A stretch of DNA of 64,000 bases from JBJXGV01 sp046160485 (GCA_046160485.1 JBJXGV010000002.1:124001-188000), one strand, 5' to 3'. Shown: positions 51,740 through 61,026, numbered from the stretch's first letter. Notes: generated by a model from the sequence alone, not told the origin. Made by a program: numbers and translations.

Positions 51740-54223
51740 ATGTCCGACGAGTCTGTGAAACGCATAGCCGCGCCGGCCGCGAAGCCGCTCGAGAAGCTGC
51801 CGCTCCTGTTGGGCATTCACTGCCATCAGCCCGAGGGGAACTTCGGCAGCGTGCTCGAGCAGTGCTACCAGGACGCGTATCTGCCGTTCATCGCGCTTCT
51901 CGAGGAGTTTCCGCGCGTGCGGCTGACGCTTCACTACACCGGCACGCTCTACGAGTTCTTCGAGGCGAAGCACCCGGAGTTTCTCGCGCGCGTCGCGGCG
52001 CTCGTGGCGCGCGGCCAGGTCGAGATACTCGGCGGGGCCTGGTACGAGCCGATCGTCTCCGTCATTCCCGAGCGCGACGCCGTCGGGCAGATCGAGCGGA
52101 TGACGAGCGAGGTCGAGCGTCTCTTCGGCACGCGGCCCGTCGGCGCGTGGCTCGCCGAGCGCGTTTGGGAGCCGTCGCTTCCGTCGCTTCTCTCGCGCGC
52201 GGGCGCTCGCTACACGGTGCTCGACGAAACGCATTTCCGCTACGCCGGACTCGAAGGCGACGCCGTACTCGGCCACTACATCACCGAGAAGCGCGGCGAT
52301 GCGACGCTCGTCGTACCGATCGACAAAGGGCTGCGCTACCTGATTCCATTTCGCGAGGTGTCCGAGCTACTCGACTATCTGCGCGCGATTCGTGAGCGCA
52401 CGGGAGGCGGCATCGCCGTCACGTACGCGGACGACGGCGAGAAGTTCGGCGTGTGGCCCGGCACGCGCGAGTGGGTTTTCGAGAAGGGTTGGCTGCGCGA
52501 ATTCTTCCGCGCGATCAGCCAGGCCGATTGGATCGAGTCGCTTCCGATCGGCGAGTACGTCGGGCGCGCCGAGCCGCGCGGGCGCGTCTATCTTCCCGCG
52601 GCGTCGTACGACGAGATGACCGAGTGGGCGCTTCCCGTCGATGTCGAGCTGGCGTTCGAGGAAATCCTCGCGGAGAAGAAGGCGTGGCCCGGCGGGGATC
52701 GCCTCAATCCGTTCTTGCGCGGCGGTTTCTGGGACAACTTCTTCGCGAAGTACCCGGAGGCGAATCAGCTTCACAAGCGGATGCTGCGCGCAAGCGACGC
52801 CGTCGCGCGCGCGGCCGCGAAGTCGCGCGGCGCATCGACGCGCCTGGCGCAAGCGCGCGAGCGGCTCTATCGCTCGCAGGTGAATTGCCCCTACTGGCAC
52901 GGCGTCTTCGGCGGGCTCTACCTGAATTATCTTCGCGCCAACGCGTACTCGAACATGATCGCGGCGGAGACGGTCGCGGAAGAAATCGCGAGAGGGAAGC
53001 CGCGGTGGATCGCGCGCGAGACCATCGACTTCGATCGCGACGGGCATCCGGAGATCGTTCTTTCATCCGATTCGGCGCTCGTCGTCGTGGCGCCGCGGCG
53101 CGGCGGCACGATTCTCGAATGGGATTCGCGCGATCCCGCGGTCAATCTGACGGACGTGCTCGCGCGGCGGCGCGAGGCGTATCACCGCAAGGTTATCGCG
53201 GCAGCCGAGGCGACGGCCGCGATCGTCGCCGCCGAAGCCGCGGCAACGCGAGCGGCAGAAGCCTCTGCGATCGGCGCAGTCGTAGCCGCCGTCGCCGGCG
53301 CGGCCTCCGCCTCTGACTCATCGAGCGCGATCGCCCCGGGTGGTGGTGTCGCCGACACCACGACCGCCGCGCCGCACGAAACCGCGCCGGACGAGCCGCG
53401 TTCGATTCACGATATCGACAGCCCCGTTTCCGCGGATCTCATCGCGCACCTCGTCGACGACGGCGGGCCTCGCGTTTCGTTGCGCGACCGTGTATTCGAT
53501 CGCGCTGTGACGCTCGACCTTGTCGCGCGCGCCGCCGCCATCGACCTCGCGCGCCTCTCGGACGCCGCGTACGCATGGCGGTTCGATCCCGACGACGATG
53601 CCGGCGTCATTCTCTCCGCGGAAACTGAAATCGTGCCGGCGCAGAACGCGAGCGGGGATTCGGTCGCAAGCGAAGGCGAAGGCGGCCGCAGCGCGAACAC
53701 AACCGTCTCCGCGGGACGCCTCGCGATCGAGAAGCGCATCCGCCTCGCGCCGCGTGCAAACGCCATCACCGTGGACTACACGCTCACGAACGCGGGGCGC
53801 CTCGCGATCGACGCGTTCTTTGTCACCGAACTGAATCTCACGCTTCACGCGGGTGACGCCGAGGATCGATATCTCTTGATCGATGGCGTGCGCCCCGACG
53901 ATGCGCGCCTTGCGTCGCGTGGTATCGCGCCGGCTACGCGCCGCGTTGAACTGGTCGATGGCTGGCGCGACCTGACCGTCTCGCTACAATTCGACCGGCC
54001 CGCGGAGATTTGGCGTTATCCTGTGATGACCGTTTCACGATCCGAGGCGGGCTTCGAACTCAACTATCAAGGCACCTGTCTTCTTCCGATCGTGCCGCTC
54101 GCGTTGGCCGCGGAAGAATCGACGACATTCCAGATCGAGCTTTCGACCCGAAAGGGCCAGCCGAGAATCGCACCCAGCAAACGAACGCCCGCACAACGTC
54201 GGGCTAGAAAGGAACGTCCCTAA
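51740..54223 (+). CDS. GH57 alpha-glucan enzyme (4-alpha-glucanotransferase or alpha-amylase)
   Basis: An 827-residue cytoplasmic enzyme with GGAG four bases before the TAAG-ATG start. The GH57 motifs are present: HCHQPEGNF (His27/His29), the nucleophile Glu140 in AWLAERVWEPSLP, the acid in YADDGEKFGVWPG (Asp231 or Asp232), and AASYDEMTEWALP. C-terminal beta domains like those of the archaeal 4-alpha-glucanotransferase follow (EIVLSSDSALVVVAPRRGGT, FELNYQGTCLLPIVPLALAA). It would cut and rejoin alpha-1,4-glucan chains. Between the two beta parts (about 490-565) lies an Ala/Ser/Thr-rich low-complexity insert. The stop overlaps the glgA start as TAATG, a clear glycogen operon. Confidence 0.88.
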   Translation: MSDESVKRIAAPAAKPLEKLPLLLGIHCHQPEGNFGSVLEQCYQDAYLPFIALLEEFPRVRLTLHYTGTLYEFFEAKHPEFLARVAALVARGQVEILGGAWYEPIVSVIPERDAVGQIERMTSEVERLFGTRPVGAWLAERVWEPSLPSLLSRAGARYTVLDETHFRYAGLEGDAVLGHYITEKRGDATLVVPIDKGLRYLIPFREVSELLDYLRAIRERTGGGIAVTYADDGEKFGVWPGTREWVFEKGWLREFFRAISQADWIESLPIGEYVGRAEPRGRVYLPAASYDEMTEWALPVDVELAFEEILAEKKAWPGGDRLNPFLRGGFWDNFFAKYPEANQLHKRMLRASDAVARAAAKSRGASTRLAQARERLYRSQVNCPYWHGVFGGLYLNYLRANAYSNMIAAETVAEEIARGKPRWIARETIDFDRDGHPEIVLSSDSALVVVAPRRGGTILEWDSRDPAVNLTDVLARRREAYHRKVIAAAEATAAIVAAEAAATRAAEASAIGAVVAAVAGAASASDSSSAIAPGGGVADTTTAAPHETAPDEPRSIHDIDSPVSADLIAHLVDDGGPRVSLRDRVFDRAVTLDLVARAAAIDLARLSDAAYAWRFDPDDDAGVILSAETEIVPAQNASGDSVASEGEGGRSANTTVSAGRLAIEKRIRLAPRANAITVDYTLTNAGRLAIDAFFVTELNLTLHAGDAEDRYLLIDGVRPDDARLASRGIAPATRRVELVDGWRDLTVSLQFDRPAEIWRYPVMTVSRSEAGFELNYQGTCLLPIVPLALAAEESTTFQIELSTRKGQPRIAPSKRTPAQRRARKERP

Positions 54224-56133
54224 TGTCACTCAAAGTTCTGTATCTCTCGAGCGAGGTTTCGCCGTTTTCCAAGACGGGCGGGCTCGGCGATGTTTCGGCC
54301 GCGCTCCCGAAGGGACTGCGCGCGCTCGGCTATGACGTGATGGTCGCAACACCGCGCTACCGCGAAATCTCGGACTCGCTCTGGACGCTCGAGACCGCGG
54401 CGGACAATCTCACGCTCGACCTCGCCGGCGTTTCGCGCGGATTCGCGGTGCGGCGCGCCACGCTTCCCAACTCCGACGTGCCGGTTCTCTTCATCGAGCA
54501 TAACGAGTTCTTCGATCGCGACGGTATCTACAACGCGCACGGCACCGACTTCCCCGACAACGCCGAGCGCTTCAGCTTCTTCTCGATGGCGGCGCTCGCG
54601 GCGGTGAAGGCGCTCGGCTGGAAACCCGACGTCGTTCACGCGAACGATTGGCCGACGGCGCTTGCGCCCGCGTATCTCAAGACGTTGCTCGCGGGCGATC
54701 CGTTCTTTGCCTCGGCGAAGAGCATCTACACGGTTCACAATCTCGCGCACCAAGGTGTGTTCCCGCGCGAGAAACTCCCGGCGATCGGCCTCGACTGGGA
54801 TCTCTTCTCGTCCGACAAGATCGAGTTCTTCGGGCGCATCAACTTCATGAAGGCGGGACTTGTTTACGCCGACGCGGTCACGACGGTGAGCCCGACTTAC
54901 GCGAAAGAGATCCAGACGGAACTCGGCGGATTCAAGCTCGACGGCGTGATTCGCGGGCGCGGCGCCGACGTGCAGGGGATTCTCAACGGCGTCGACTACG
55001 ACGTGTGGAGCCCCGAGACGGATCGCTTCATTGCGCGGCGCTATTCGGTGCGCGAGGTGATCGAAGGCAAGCGCGAGAATCAGGTGGCGCTGCGCAACGA
55101 AGTGGCGCTCGCGCAGGACGGCACGCCGCTCTTGGGCATGGTCGGCCGGCTCGCGGATCAGAAGGGGCTCGACATCTTCGCGGGGGCGTTCCTCGATCTG
55201 CTCAAGATGGATCTGTCGATCATCGTGCTCGGCGAAGGCGACGAGCGTTATCAGAAGATGCTCGCGCAGGCGGTCGCGGCGAGTCGCGGACGGCTCTCGG
55301 TGAAACTCGCGTTCGACGAGGGACTCGCGCATCGCATCGAAGCGGGCGCGGACATGCTCCTCATGCCGTCGCGCTACGAACCGTGCGGACTCAATCAGCT
55401 TTACAGTTTGCGCTATGGGACGGTGCCCGTCGTGCGCCGCACCGGCGGCCTCTCCGATTCCGTGGTCGACGCGCGCGTCGATACGCTCGCGAACGGGACC
55501 GCGACGGGATTCGTGTTCGATGAATACAGCGCGGAGGCGCTTCTCGGCGCCGTGCGGCGCGCGGTCACGATGTATCACGACACGAAGTCGTGGGAGCGGC
55601 TCATTCGCGCAGGCATGGCTCAGGATTTTTCGTGGGATGTGTCGGCGAAGGCATACGGTGCGCTGTTCCAGAAGGTGACCGGGAAGGCGATTGCTCCGCG
55701 GCCTGCAAAGATCGTCGCAGCCCAGGCAGCCGTCACGCCGGTTTCATCGGCGCCGAGCTCCGCGGCTCCGACGGCGGCGCTGGCGACTCCGAAGCCCGCG
55801 CCATCTCCCGCAGTGGCGGCGCCTGCTCCGAAGGCCGCGCCATCTCCTGCGGTGACGGCGCCTACTCCGAAGGCTGCGCCATCTCCTGCGGTGACGACGC
55901 CTGCTCCGAAGCCGACGCCGGTCCCTGCGGTCGCGAAGGCTCCCGCGGCGGCGCCGATCGCGACACCTGCGCCGAAGCCCGCGCCTGCGCCGAAGTCGGC
56001 GCCGTTGCCCGTGGCGGCCGTCGCGAAGAAGAAGGCCGCGCCGAAGGCGGCGCCGAAGAGCAGCGCGCCGACCGATGTGTCGGCGGCGAAAAGCGCGAAG
56101 AGCGCTGCTGCGCGCAAGAAGAAGACCACGTAA
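54223..56133 (+). CDS. glgA: Glycogen synthase GlgA with a long Pro/Ala/Lys-rich C-terminal tail
   Basis: A 636-residue GT5 enzyme, where the usual length is about 480-490. The ADP-glucose-binding KTGGLGDV is at residues 17-24, HANDWPTAL is in the first lobe, and SRYEPCGLNQLYSLRYGTVP (from about 383) carries the catalytic/phosphate-binding set. It adds ADP-glucose to growing alpha-1,4-glucan. The enzyme ends near 490. Then come 147 residues of Ala, Pro and Lys, including three 13-residue repeats (APSPAVAAPAPKA type) and a basic end (KKKAAPKAAPKSSAP, then AARKKKTT) resembling histone-H1-like bacterial tails. AGGAA is the ribosome site. Confidence 0.92.
   Translation: MSLKVLYLSSEVSPFSKTGGLGDVSAALPKGLRALGYDVMVATPRYREISDSLWTLETAADNLTLDLAGVSRGFAVRRATLPNSDVPVLFIEHNEFFDRDGIYNAHGTDFPDNAERFSFFSMAALAAVKALGWKPDVVHANDWPTALAPAYLKTLLAGDPFFASAKSIYTVHNLAHQGVFPREKLPAIGLDWDLFSSDKIEFFGRINFMKAGLVYADAVTTVSPTYAKEIQTELGGFKLDGVIRGRGADVQGILNGVDYDVWSPETDRFIARRYSVREVIEGKRENQVALRNEVALAQDGTPLLGMVGRLADQKGLDIFAGAFLDLLKMDLSIIVLGEGDERYQKMLAQAVAASRGRLSVKLAFDEGLAHRIEAGADMLLMPSRYEPCGLNQLYSLRYGTVPVVRRTGGLSDSVVDARVDTLANGTATGFVFDEYSAEALLGAVRRAVTMYHDTKSWERLIRAGMAQDFSWDVSAKAYGALFQKVTGKAIAPRPAKIVAAQAAVTPVSSAPSSAAPTAALATPKPAPSPAVAAPAPKAAPSPAVTAPTPKAAPSPAVTTPAPKPTPVPAVAKAPAAAPIATPAPKPAPAPKSAPLPVAAVAKKKAAPKAAPKSSAPTDVSAAKSAKSAAARKKKTT
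55798..55914 (+). repeat. Three 39-bp tandem repeats in the glgA tail
   Basis: Units 55798-55836, 55837-55875 and 55876-55914 begin GCGCCATCTCC and differ at few positions, mostly C-to-T or third-base changes. Each encodes 13 residues of the Ala-Pro-Lys tail. Copy number is likely variable between strains. Confidence 0.85.
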
Positions 56134-56184
56134 CCGCGGGCGATCGCGGATCGGTTCGCGCGCGCGACTTGCGGCTCGGTAAGT

Positions 56185-56214
56185 TTGACCCTCTTCGCGC
56201 GCGCGTGATACGTT
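56185..56214 (+). promoter_or_regulatory. Candidate promoter for the M36-like peptidase gene
   Basis: TTGACC (56185-56190, five of six) is followed after 18 bases by TACGTT with a TGA extension (56206-56214). It lies about 100 bases before the chosen start. The gap 56134-56314 shows no gene. Confidence 0.4.
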
Positions 56215-56314
56215 CGCGATGTTTCCGTTGGCGGGCGTTGTGACTCCGAGTACCGCGCCCAGCGCCGCGCGGCCGAGTCTTCCTCACTCTGAACCGGATC
56301 GGGGTCGTTGCTTC

Positions 56315-59074
56315 ATGCATCGCACGCGCTCGCTTTTCCCGCTCGCGTTCGCAGCGCTCCTCGTCGTTTCGCCCGCCGGCGCGTCCGCGAAAACTGGACC
56401 GATCGCCGAGGGGCGCGATCCCGGTCCGCGCGCTGCGTCGCCCGAGTCGCGAATGCGTGCGCCGGCGACGACGGTGCGTTCGACGGCGCCCAGCGGCTGG
56501 ACGATCGAAACCGACACCGAGACCGGGAGCGTCGTCTTCGCCGCGCGAAATCCCGCATCTCTCGCGGTGCAGAGCGCGTCGTCGACGCATTCGTCCGCGG
56601 ATTTCGGCGCGGGTGGCTACGGCGCGGCCCGTCCCCGCGCGAACGAGGCCGACGCACGGCGCGCGCTCGCCGCGTGGGCCGGGCGCCTCCGCATTCCGAA
56701 CGACGGCGCCGACCTCTCGCTGAAATACGAACGCCACGGCCTCGCGCGCGACGTCTTCGTGTTCGAGCAGCGCATCGAGGGTATCGAGGTGCTCGGCGCC
56801 GAGGTTGGTATCACCCTCTGGAACGCCGACCCGATCATGATTTTCTCGGGGTACTCGCCGAAGATTTTCTCCGTCGCGAAGGGGAGCGTGGGTCTCGATG
56901 CGTCATCGCTGCGCGCGAGCGCGGAACGCGCGTCGCGCGTCGTGATCGATGCGCTCGGCGCACCCGCCTCCGCGGCGCCGCGCACCGATCCGATCTGGTA
57001 CCGCTCCGCCGCGCGGACGCTCGAGCGCGGCACGATCGTTCGTGTCGTCACCGCCGATCCGCTAGGCGATTGGGTCGCGGTCGTCGACGCCGCATCGTCG
57101 GAGATCGTGATGCTCGAGGACAACGCTCGCTACGCGGAGGCGTCGTCGTCGCGCGTCGCGCAGCGCGCGAACGCGATCGGCCGCGTCTTTCATCCGAACC
57201 CGGTCGTCACGCTTCGCGACGTCACGTTGACCGACCAATTGGACGAAGACCAAGCCGCGTTCGATTCGGCGTACGCCATCGTCGAGCTCAAAGACCTCGA
57301 GTTTTCCGCAGGCGTCTACAACCTGCGCGGGCCGTACGTTGAGATCGTCGATCTCTCGGCGCCGAGCATCGAACCACCCGCGCTCGCCGAGTCGCTCTTT
57401 CTCTTCACGCGCTCGCAGGACGCGTTCGAAGCCGTGAACGGCTACTACCACGTCGATCGTTCGCAGCGCTACCTCCAGTCGCTCGGCTTCGATAACGTCG
57501 CCGCGTTTCCCGTGAAGCTCGATGTTCACGGCATCGGCAACGAAGATAACTCGCTCTACACGCCGTCGGAGAAGGCCATTCGCTTCGGTGACGGTTGCGT
57601 CGACGACGCCGAAGACGCGGACGTGATTTATCACGAGTACGGCCACGCGATTCACGACAATCAGGTGCCCGGATGGGGTTTCGGCGGGCAGCGGTCGCTG
57701 GTTCCCGCCCGCTCGATCGGCGAAGGGTGGGGCGACTACTGGTCGAGTTCGATGTCCTCGCAGATCAGCGGCGGATTCGATGACGCGCAGGTCTTCGATT
57801 GGGATCGCAATCCGGGCGCTCCGTGTTGGGCCGCGCGCCGCGTCGACACGAATCGGACGATGGACGACTTCGTCAGTTCCGGGAACGCGATCTACACGAA
57901 CGGCATGATCTGGTCGGGCGCGCTTTGGGACATCCGGGCCGTGACCGGGGGTGCCGTCGCGGATCGTCTCGTGATCGAGTCGCACTTCGGGCTGAGCCCC
58001 GACGCGACGTACGAAGAGAATGCAACGTCGCTCGCCCTCGCGGACGTGGCGCTGCATGAAGGGGCGCACTTACCGCTCATTCTCGCGGCGTTCGCTGCGC
58101 GCGAGATCGACGTCGACACGACGGGGCTTGCGCCCGATTCGCTTCCTCCCGCGCTGACGGTCGCCGTGCTGCAGAATCCGATTCTCAGCGCCTACCTCGA
58201 CGTCGTCGTGCACGGCTCGGAGTCGCTCCGCGCCGATTCGGTCGCGGGCGAGATTAGCGGCGCGCCGCTCGTGTTCGCGCAGCAGGACGCCGCGGCGCGC
58301 ACCTTTCGCGCGGAGCACAAGTTGACGCAGCCGGGGGCGCTCTCGATCACCGTGAGCGTCGAGGACTTCGCCGGAAATGCCGCGACGCTGTCGCGCGGCT
58401 ATTCGGCGCGGCTCGTGTCGGGAGGCGCAGAGACGATCATCGCGAGTCCTGACGGCGCGCTTGCGGTCGAGATCGCCCAGGATGCGATTGCGGAGGCGAC
58501 GTGGGTCCTTCTGGGCGAGTCCGCGCGCGTCGAGGGGCCCGTTTCCGGCGGTGCCGACGAGTTCGAGTTCCAACTCGGGCCCGCGGGTCGCGCGCTCGCA
58601 ACACCCGCGCGCGTGACGCTCGTGCGCGCGCCCGACGGCGGATCGCTCGAGGAGTGGACGCTTTCCCTCGCGGGCGTTGGCGGCGCGCCGGCGTCGGGTT
58701 TCGATCCGACGACGGGCGCGCTCACGTTCGAAATCTCGCAACTCGGCACCATCGTCGCGCGGAAGGCGGCAGCGCCTCCCGATGACGCGAGCCTCGCGAC
58801 GCTTCGGCTTCACGCTGCGTGGCCGAACCCGACGACGGGTGCAACGCGCGTCGCGTTCGACATCGCCGCGCCGCAGCGCATCCGACTCGCGGTCTACGCC
58901 GTGACGGGCGAGCGCGTGCGCTCGCTCTTCGAAGGCCGCTCGCCGGCGGGGGCATCCGAGTTCGCGTGGGACGGAAACGACGACCTCGGGCGCGCCGTTG
59001 CGAGCGGCGTCTATCTGCTCCGTGCCGAGGGCGAGCGCGTCAGTGCATCGCGAAAAGTGGTCGTGACGCGATGA
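56315..59074 (+). CDS. Secreted M36 (fungalysin-like) zinc metallopeptidase with C-terminal sorting-type domain
   Basis: A 919-residue protein. The ATG at 56315 opens a signal peptide (MHRTRSLFPLAFAALLVVSP); an in-frame ATG at 56219 has no ribosome site. An inhibitory FTP/PepSY-like propeptide is likely (about 100-330, VFEQRIEGIEVLGAEVGITL). The catalytic domain has HEYGH at 440-444 (two His ligands and the catalytic Glu) and the third ligand Glu470 in SIGEGWGDYWSS, the M36 spacing. The last 80 residues are the FlgD-like domain (AWPNPTTGATRVAFDIAAP, ASGVYLLRAEG). An exported general protease, autoprocessed. The stop overlaps the next start as ATGA. Confidence 0.88.
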   Translation: MHRTRSLFPLAFAALLVVSPAGASAKTGPIAEGRDPGPRAASPESRMRAPATTVRSTAPSGWTIETDTETGSVVFAARNPASLAVQSASSTHSSADFGAGGYGAARPRANEADARRALAAWAGRLRIPNDGADLSLKYERHGLARDVFVFEQRIEGIEVLGAEVGITLWNADPIMIFSGYSPKIFSVAKGSVGLDASSLRASAERASRVVIDALGAPASAAPRTDPIWYRSAARTLERGTIVRVVTADPLGDWVAVVDAASSEIVMLEDNARYAEASSSRVAQRANAIGRVFHPNPVVTLRDVTLTDQLDEDQAAFDSAYAIVELKDLEFSAGVYNLRGPYVEIVDLSAPSIEPPALAESLFLFTRSQDAFEAVNGYYHVDRSQRYLQSLGFDNVAAFPVKLDVHGIGNEDNSLYTPSEKAIRFGDGCVDDAEDADVIYHEYGHAIHDNQVPGWGFGGQRSLVPARSIGEGWGDYWSSSMSSQISGGFDDAQVFDWDRNPGAPCWAARRVDTNRTMDDFVSSGNAIYTNGMIWSGALWDIRAVTGGAVADRLVIESHFGLSPDATYEENATSLALADVALHEGAHLPLILAAFAAREIDVDTTGLAPDSLPPALTVAVLQNPILSAYLDVVVHGSESLRADSVAGEISGAPLVFAQQDAAARTFRAEHKLTQPGALSITVSVEDFAGNAATLSRGYSARLVSGGAETIIASPDGALAVEIAQDAIAEATWVLLGESARVEGPVSGGADEFEFQLGPAGRALATPARVTLVRAPDGGSLEEWTLSLAGVGGAPASGFDPTTGALTFEISQLGTIVARKAAAPPDDASLATLRLHAAWPNPTTGATRVAFDIAAPQRIRLAVYAVTGERVRSLFEGRSPAGASEFAWDGNDDLGRAVASGVYLLRAEGERVSASRKVVVTR

Positions 59075-59745
59075 CGCATCATCCGCCCCGCGCGCCGCGC
59101 GCCGTGTGCCGAATCGGATCGCCCCGCTTGCGCGCCGCACTCGGCGCGACACTGCTCGCTCTCGCGTTCGCCATCGGGAGCGGATGCGGCGGCGGTTCCG
59201 GCACACCCGATCCCGAGAATCCCGCGGAGGCGCTCACCGCGGAAGGCTGGACGCTCTTCGAGTCGGGCAATTTCACCGGCGCGAAGTCCCGGTTCCGGGA
59301 TGCGATCGCCGCGTCGAACACGTTCGCCGACGCGCACAACGGTCTGGGCTGGTCGCTCGCGTTTCTCGATTCTCTCGATTCGGCGCAGCGCGCGTTTTCG
59401 AGCGCGATCACGAACGCGGCGTCGGGCGGCGAGGCGCATGCGGGGCGCGCGTTCGTGCGCGCCGAGACCGACTCCGACGCGCTTGCTCTGGCGCTCGCCG
59501 ACGCGGCGACCGCGCTAACGCGCGCGCCGCTCTTCGTCTTCTCCCACGACGCAACGATCGATTGGCGCGACGTTCGGCTCTTGCGCGCGCAGCTGTTCTT
59601 CGCGCTCGGCGCGATCGATAGCTCTGCGGCGGAAGTCGACCTTCTGGACGGCGCGCTTCCCGACGCGAGCGACCCGGGGTTTGCCGATTCGCTAGCGGCC
59701 GAGATCGAGCGAATCGGCGCTGCCGCGGCGCCGCCCGCGCTGTAG
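59071..59745 (+). CDS. TPR-containing lipoprotein
   Basis: A 224-residue protein. The N-terminus has a hydrophobic stretch and lipobox (LALAFAIGSGCGGG), so it is a lipoprotein. Tetratricopeptide-like helices follow (EALTAEGWTLFESGNFTGAK, SRFRDAIAASNTFADAHNGL, GWSLAFLDSLDSAQRAFSSA). These are scaffold repeats for protein contacts. It is translationally coupled to the metallopeptidase gene (ATGA), so it may assist that enzyme's export or anchoring; this is inference. Confidence 0.75.
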   Translation: MTHHPPRAPRAVCRIGSPRLRAALGATLLALAFAIGSGCGGGSGTPDPENPAEALTAEGWTLFESGNFTGAKSRFRDAIAASNTFADAHNGLGWSLAFLDSLDSAQRAFSSAITNAASGGEAHAGRAFVRAETDSDALALALADAATALTRAPLFVFSHDATIDWRDVRLLRAQLFFALGAIDSSAAEVDLLDGALPDASDPGFADSLAAEIERIGAAAAPPAL

Positions 59746-59755
59746 CGGACGCTCG

Positions 59756-60916
59756 ATGGGCCGCGACGCGTCGCTTCCTCCCGCGCGCGGAGTGGGCGCT
59801 CCGCACTCTGCCGAAGCTCCACGCGACGCCCGCCGCCGCGTGTGGCGATTTCTATCCGACCGGGCCGAAGGCGCCTCCGCGGTGGATATCGCCGTCGAAG
59901 TCCTGCGCATCCGCGGAATCCACGAGGGCGCGGCCCAACGCATCGTTCGCGGCCTTCTCGCTGCCGATCCGACCTTCGTCGAGGATCACGGGGTCTGGCG
60001 CGTTGCCGAGACCTCGCGAGTCGGCGTGAATCAACTCGCGGAGCCGCCGCCCGAGTGGGATGCGCTCCCGCCGCCCGCGCCCGAGGAACACGAGGACGCG
60101 CGCGTGCGAGAGTTGGCGGCTCCGCGACGGAAGCGTGTGTCACGCATCGGGAGCGAGCGCGCGCGCGAGCGTGACCGCGAAGCTGCGGCTACGGGCGAGT
60201 CCGCGCTCGACGCCGCGACCCGCGTCGCTGCTCGCGATGCAGCCAACGCTCACCTCGATCGCATCCTCCCGCAACGCGAGCGGCTCCGGCTTCCCTCCGC
60301 TCCGGGCGTCTATCTGTTTCGCGCTCGCAATGGGCGGCCGCTCTACGTCGGGAAAGCCAAGGATCTGCGGCGGCGAGTTCTCTCGCACTTTCACGGCGCG
60401 GCCGCCGCGCGCGAGGCCGAGCTTCACGACGCGACCACGCGGATCACGCTCGAGGTTCTCGGGTCCGAGGCCGAGGCGCTCCTTCGCGAGTTCGATCTGA
60501 TCGCGCGCCACGCGCCGCGATTCAACACGCAGCGTAACGCGTACCGCGGCCAAGAGGCGAAGCGCGCCGACGCGATCGTGGTTCTTCCGACGCTCGCGCC
60601 GTCGCGTGCGCGCGTCTTCGTGATCCGCGCGGACGGCGCGTTTCTCTCGAAGGACGTCGCGCGCCGGCGCGGCCGCGCGGCCCTGCGGCCGCTCGTCGCC
60701 TTCCTGCGCAACGCCGCGTCGCGCGCCCGGCCGCGCGGAACGATCGCCGCGGCTCCCGCGCTCTTGGGAATCCTCACCGCGTGGCATCGCGCGAACCGCG
60801 ATCACGTGACGCTGATCGATCCGCGGCGCTTCACGCGCGATGAGGATCTCTTGCGCGTCCTCGAGGAACACCTCACGGACGCCACGCTGTTTCACGAGCG
60901 CTCCGTACGCGTGTAA
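59756..60916 (+). CDS. GIY-YIG nuclease-domain protein with N-terminal winged-helix-like region
   Basis: A 386-residue protein. Residues about 25-90 resemble a winged-helix/HARE module (VWRFLSDRAEGASAVDIAVE). A charged linker follows, then a GIY-YIG domain (about 183-260: GVYLFRARNGRPLYVGKAKD, LRRRVLSHF, LREFDLIARHAPRFN), closest in style to the N-terminal nuclease of UvrC and of DnaQ-UvrC fusions. The UvrC C-terminal nuclease and helix-hairpin-helix parts are absent. A role in DNA processing or repair is plausible. No clear ribosome site precedes the ATG, which is 11 bases after the preceding stop. Confidence 0.75.
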   Translation: MGRDASLPPARGVGAPHSAEAPRDARRRVWRFLSDRAEGASAVDIAVEVLRIRGIHEGAAQRIVRGLLAADPTFVEDHGVWRVAETSRVGVNQLAEPPPEWDALPPPAPEEHEDARVRELAAPRRKRVSRIGSERARERDREAAATGESALDAATRVAARDAANAHLDRILPQRERLRLPSAPGVYLFRARNGRPLYVGKAKDLRRRVLSHFHGAAAAREAELHDATTRITLEVLGSEAEALLREFDLIARHAPRFNTQRNAYRGQEAKRADAIVVLPTLAPSRARVFVIRADGAFLSKDVARRRGRAALRPLVAFLRNAASRARPRGTIAAAPALLGILTAWHRANRDHVTLIDPRRFTRDEDLLRVLEEHLTDATLFHERSVRV

Positions 60917-60943
60917 GGCGTGCCGCGGCGCCGGCCGCCTCGG

Positions 60944-60966
60944 TTGACACAACTCACCAATTGGTT
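60944..60966 (+). promoter_or_regulatory. TTGACA element with adjoining palindrome ACCAATTGGT
   Basis: A perfect -35 consensus (60944-60949) is followed by a 10-base palindrome (60957-60966) where a repressor could sit, 61 bases before the DUF2007 gene. No good -10 is found at 16-18 bases, so promoter status is uncertain. Confidence 0.3.
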
Positions 60967-61026
60967 GAAGCTTGGCCTTGCGCACCGGGCGGGCTATGAC
61001 GCCCCGCCCCGCGCGACGAGGCTCCG

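Noticed and set aside
55798..55914. Short tandem repeats considered as a CRISPR-like array
   Set aside because: The 39-bp units are directly adjacent with no spacers and are coding within the glgA tail.
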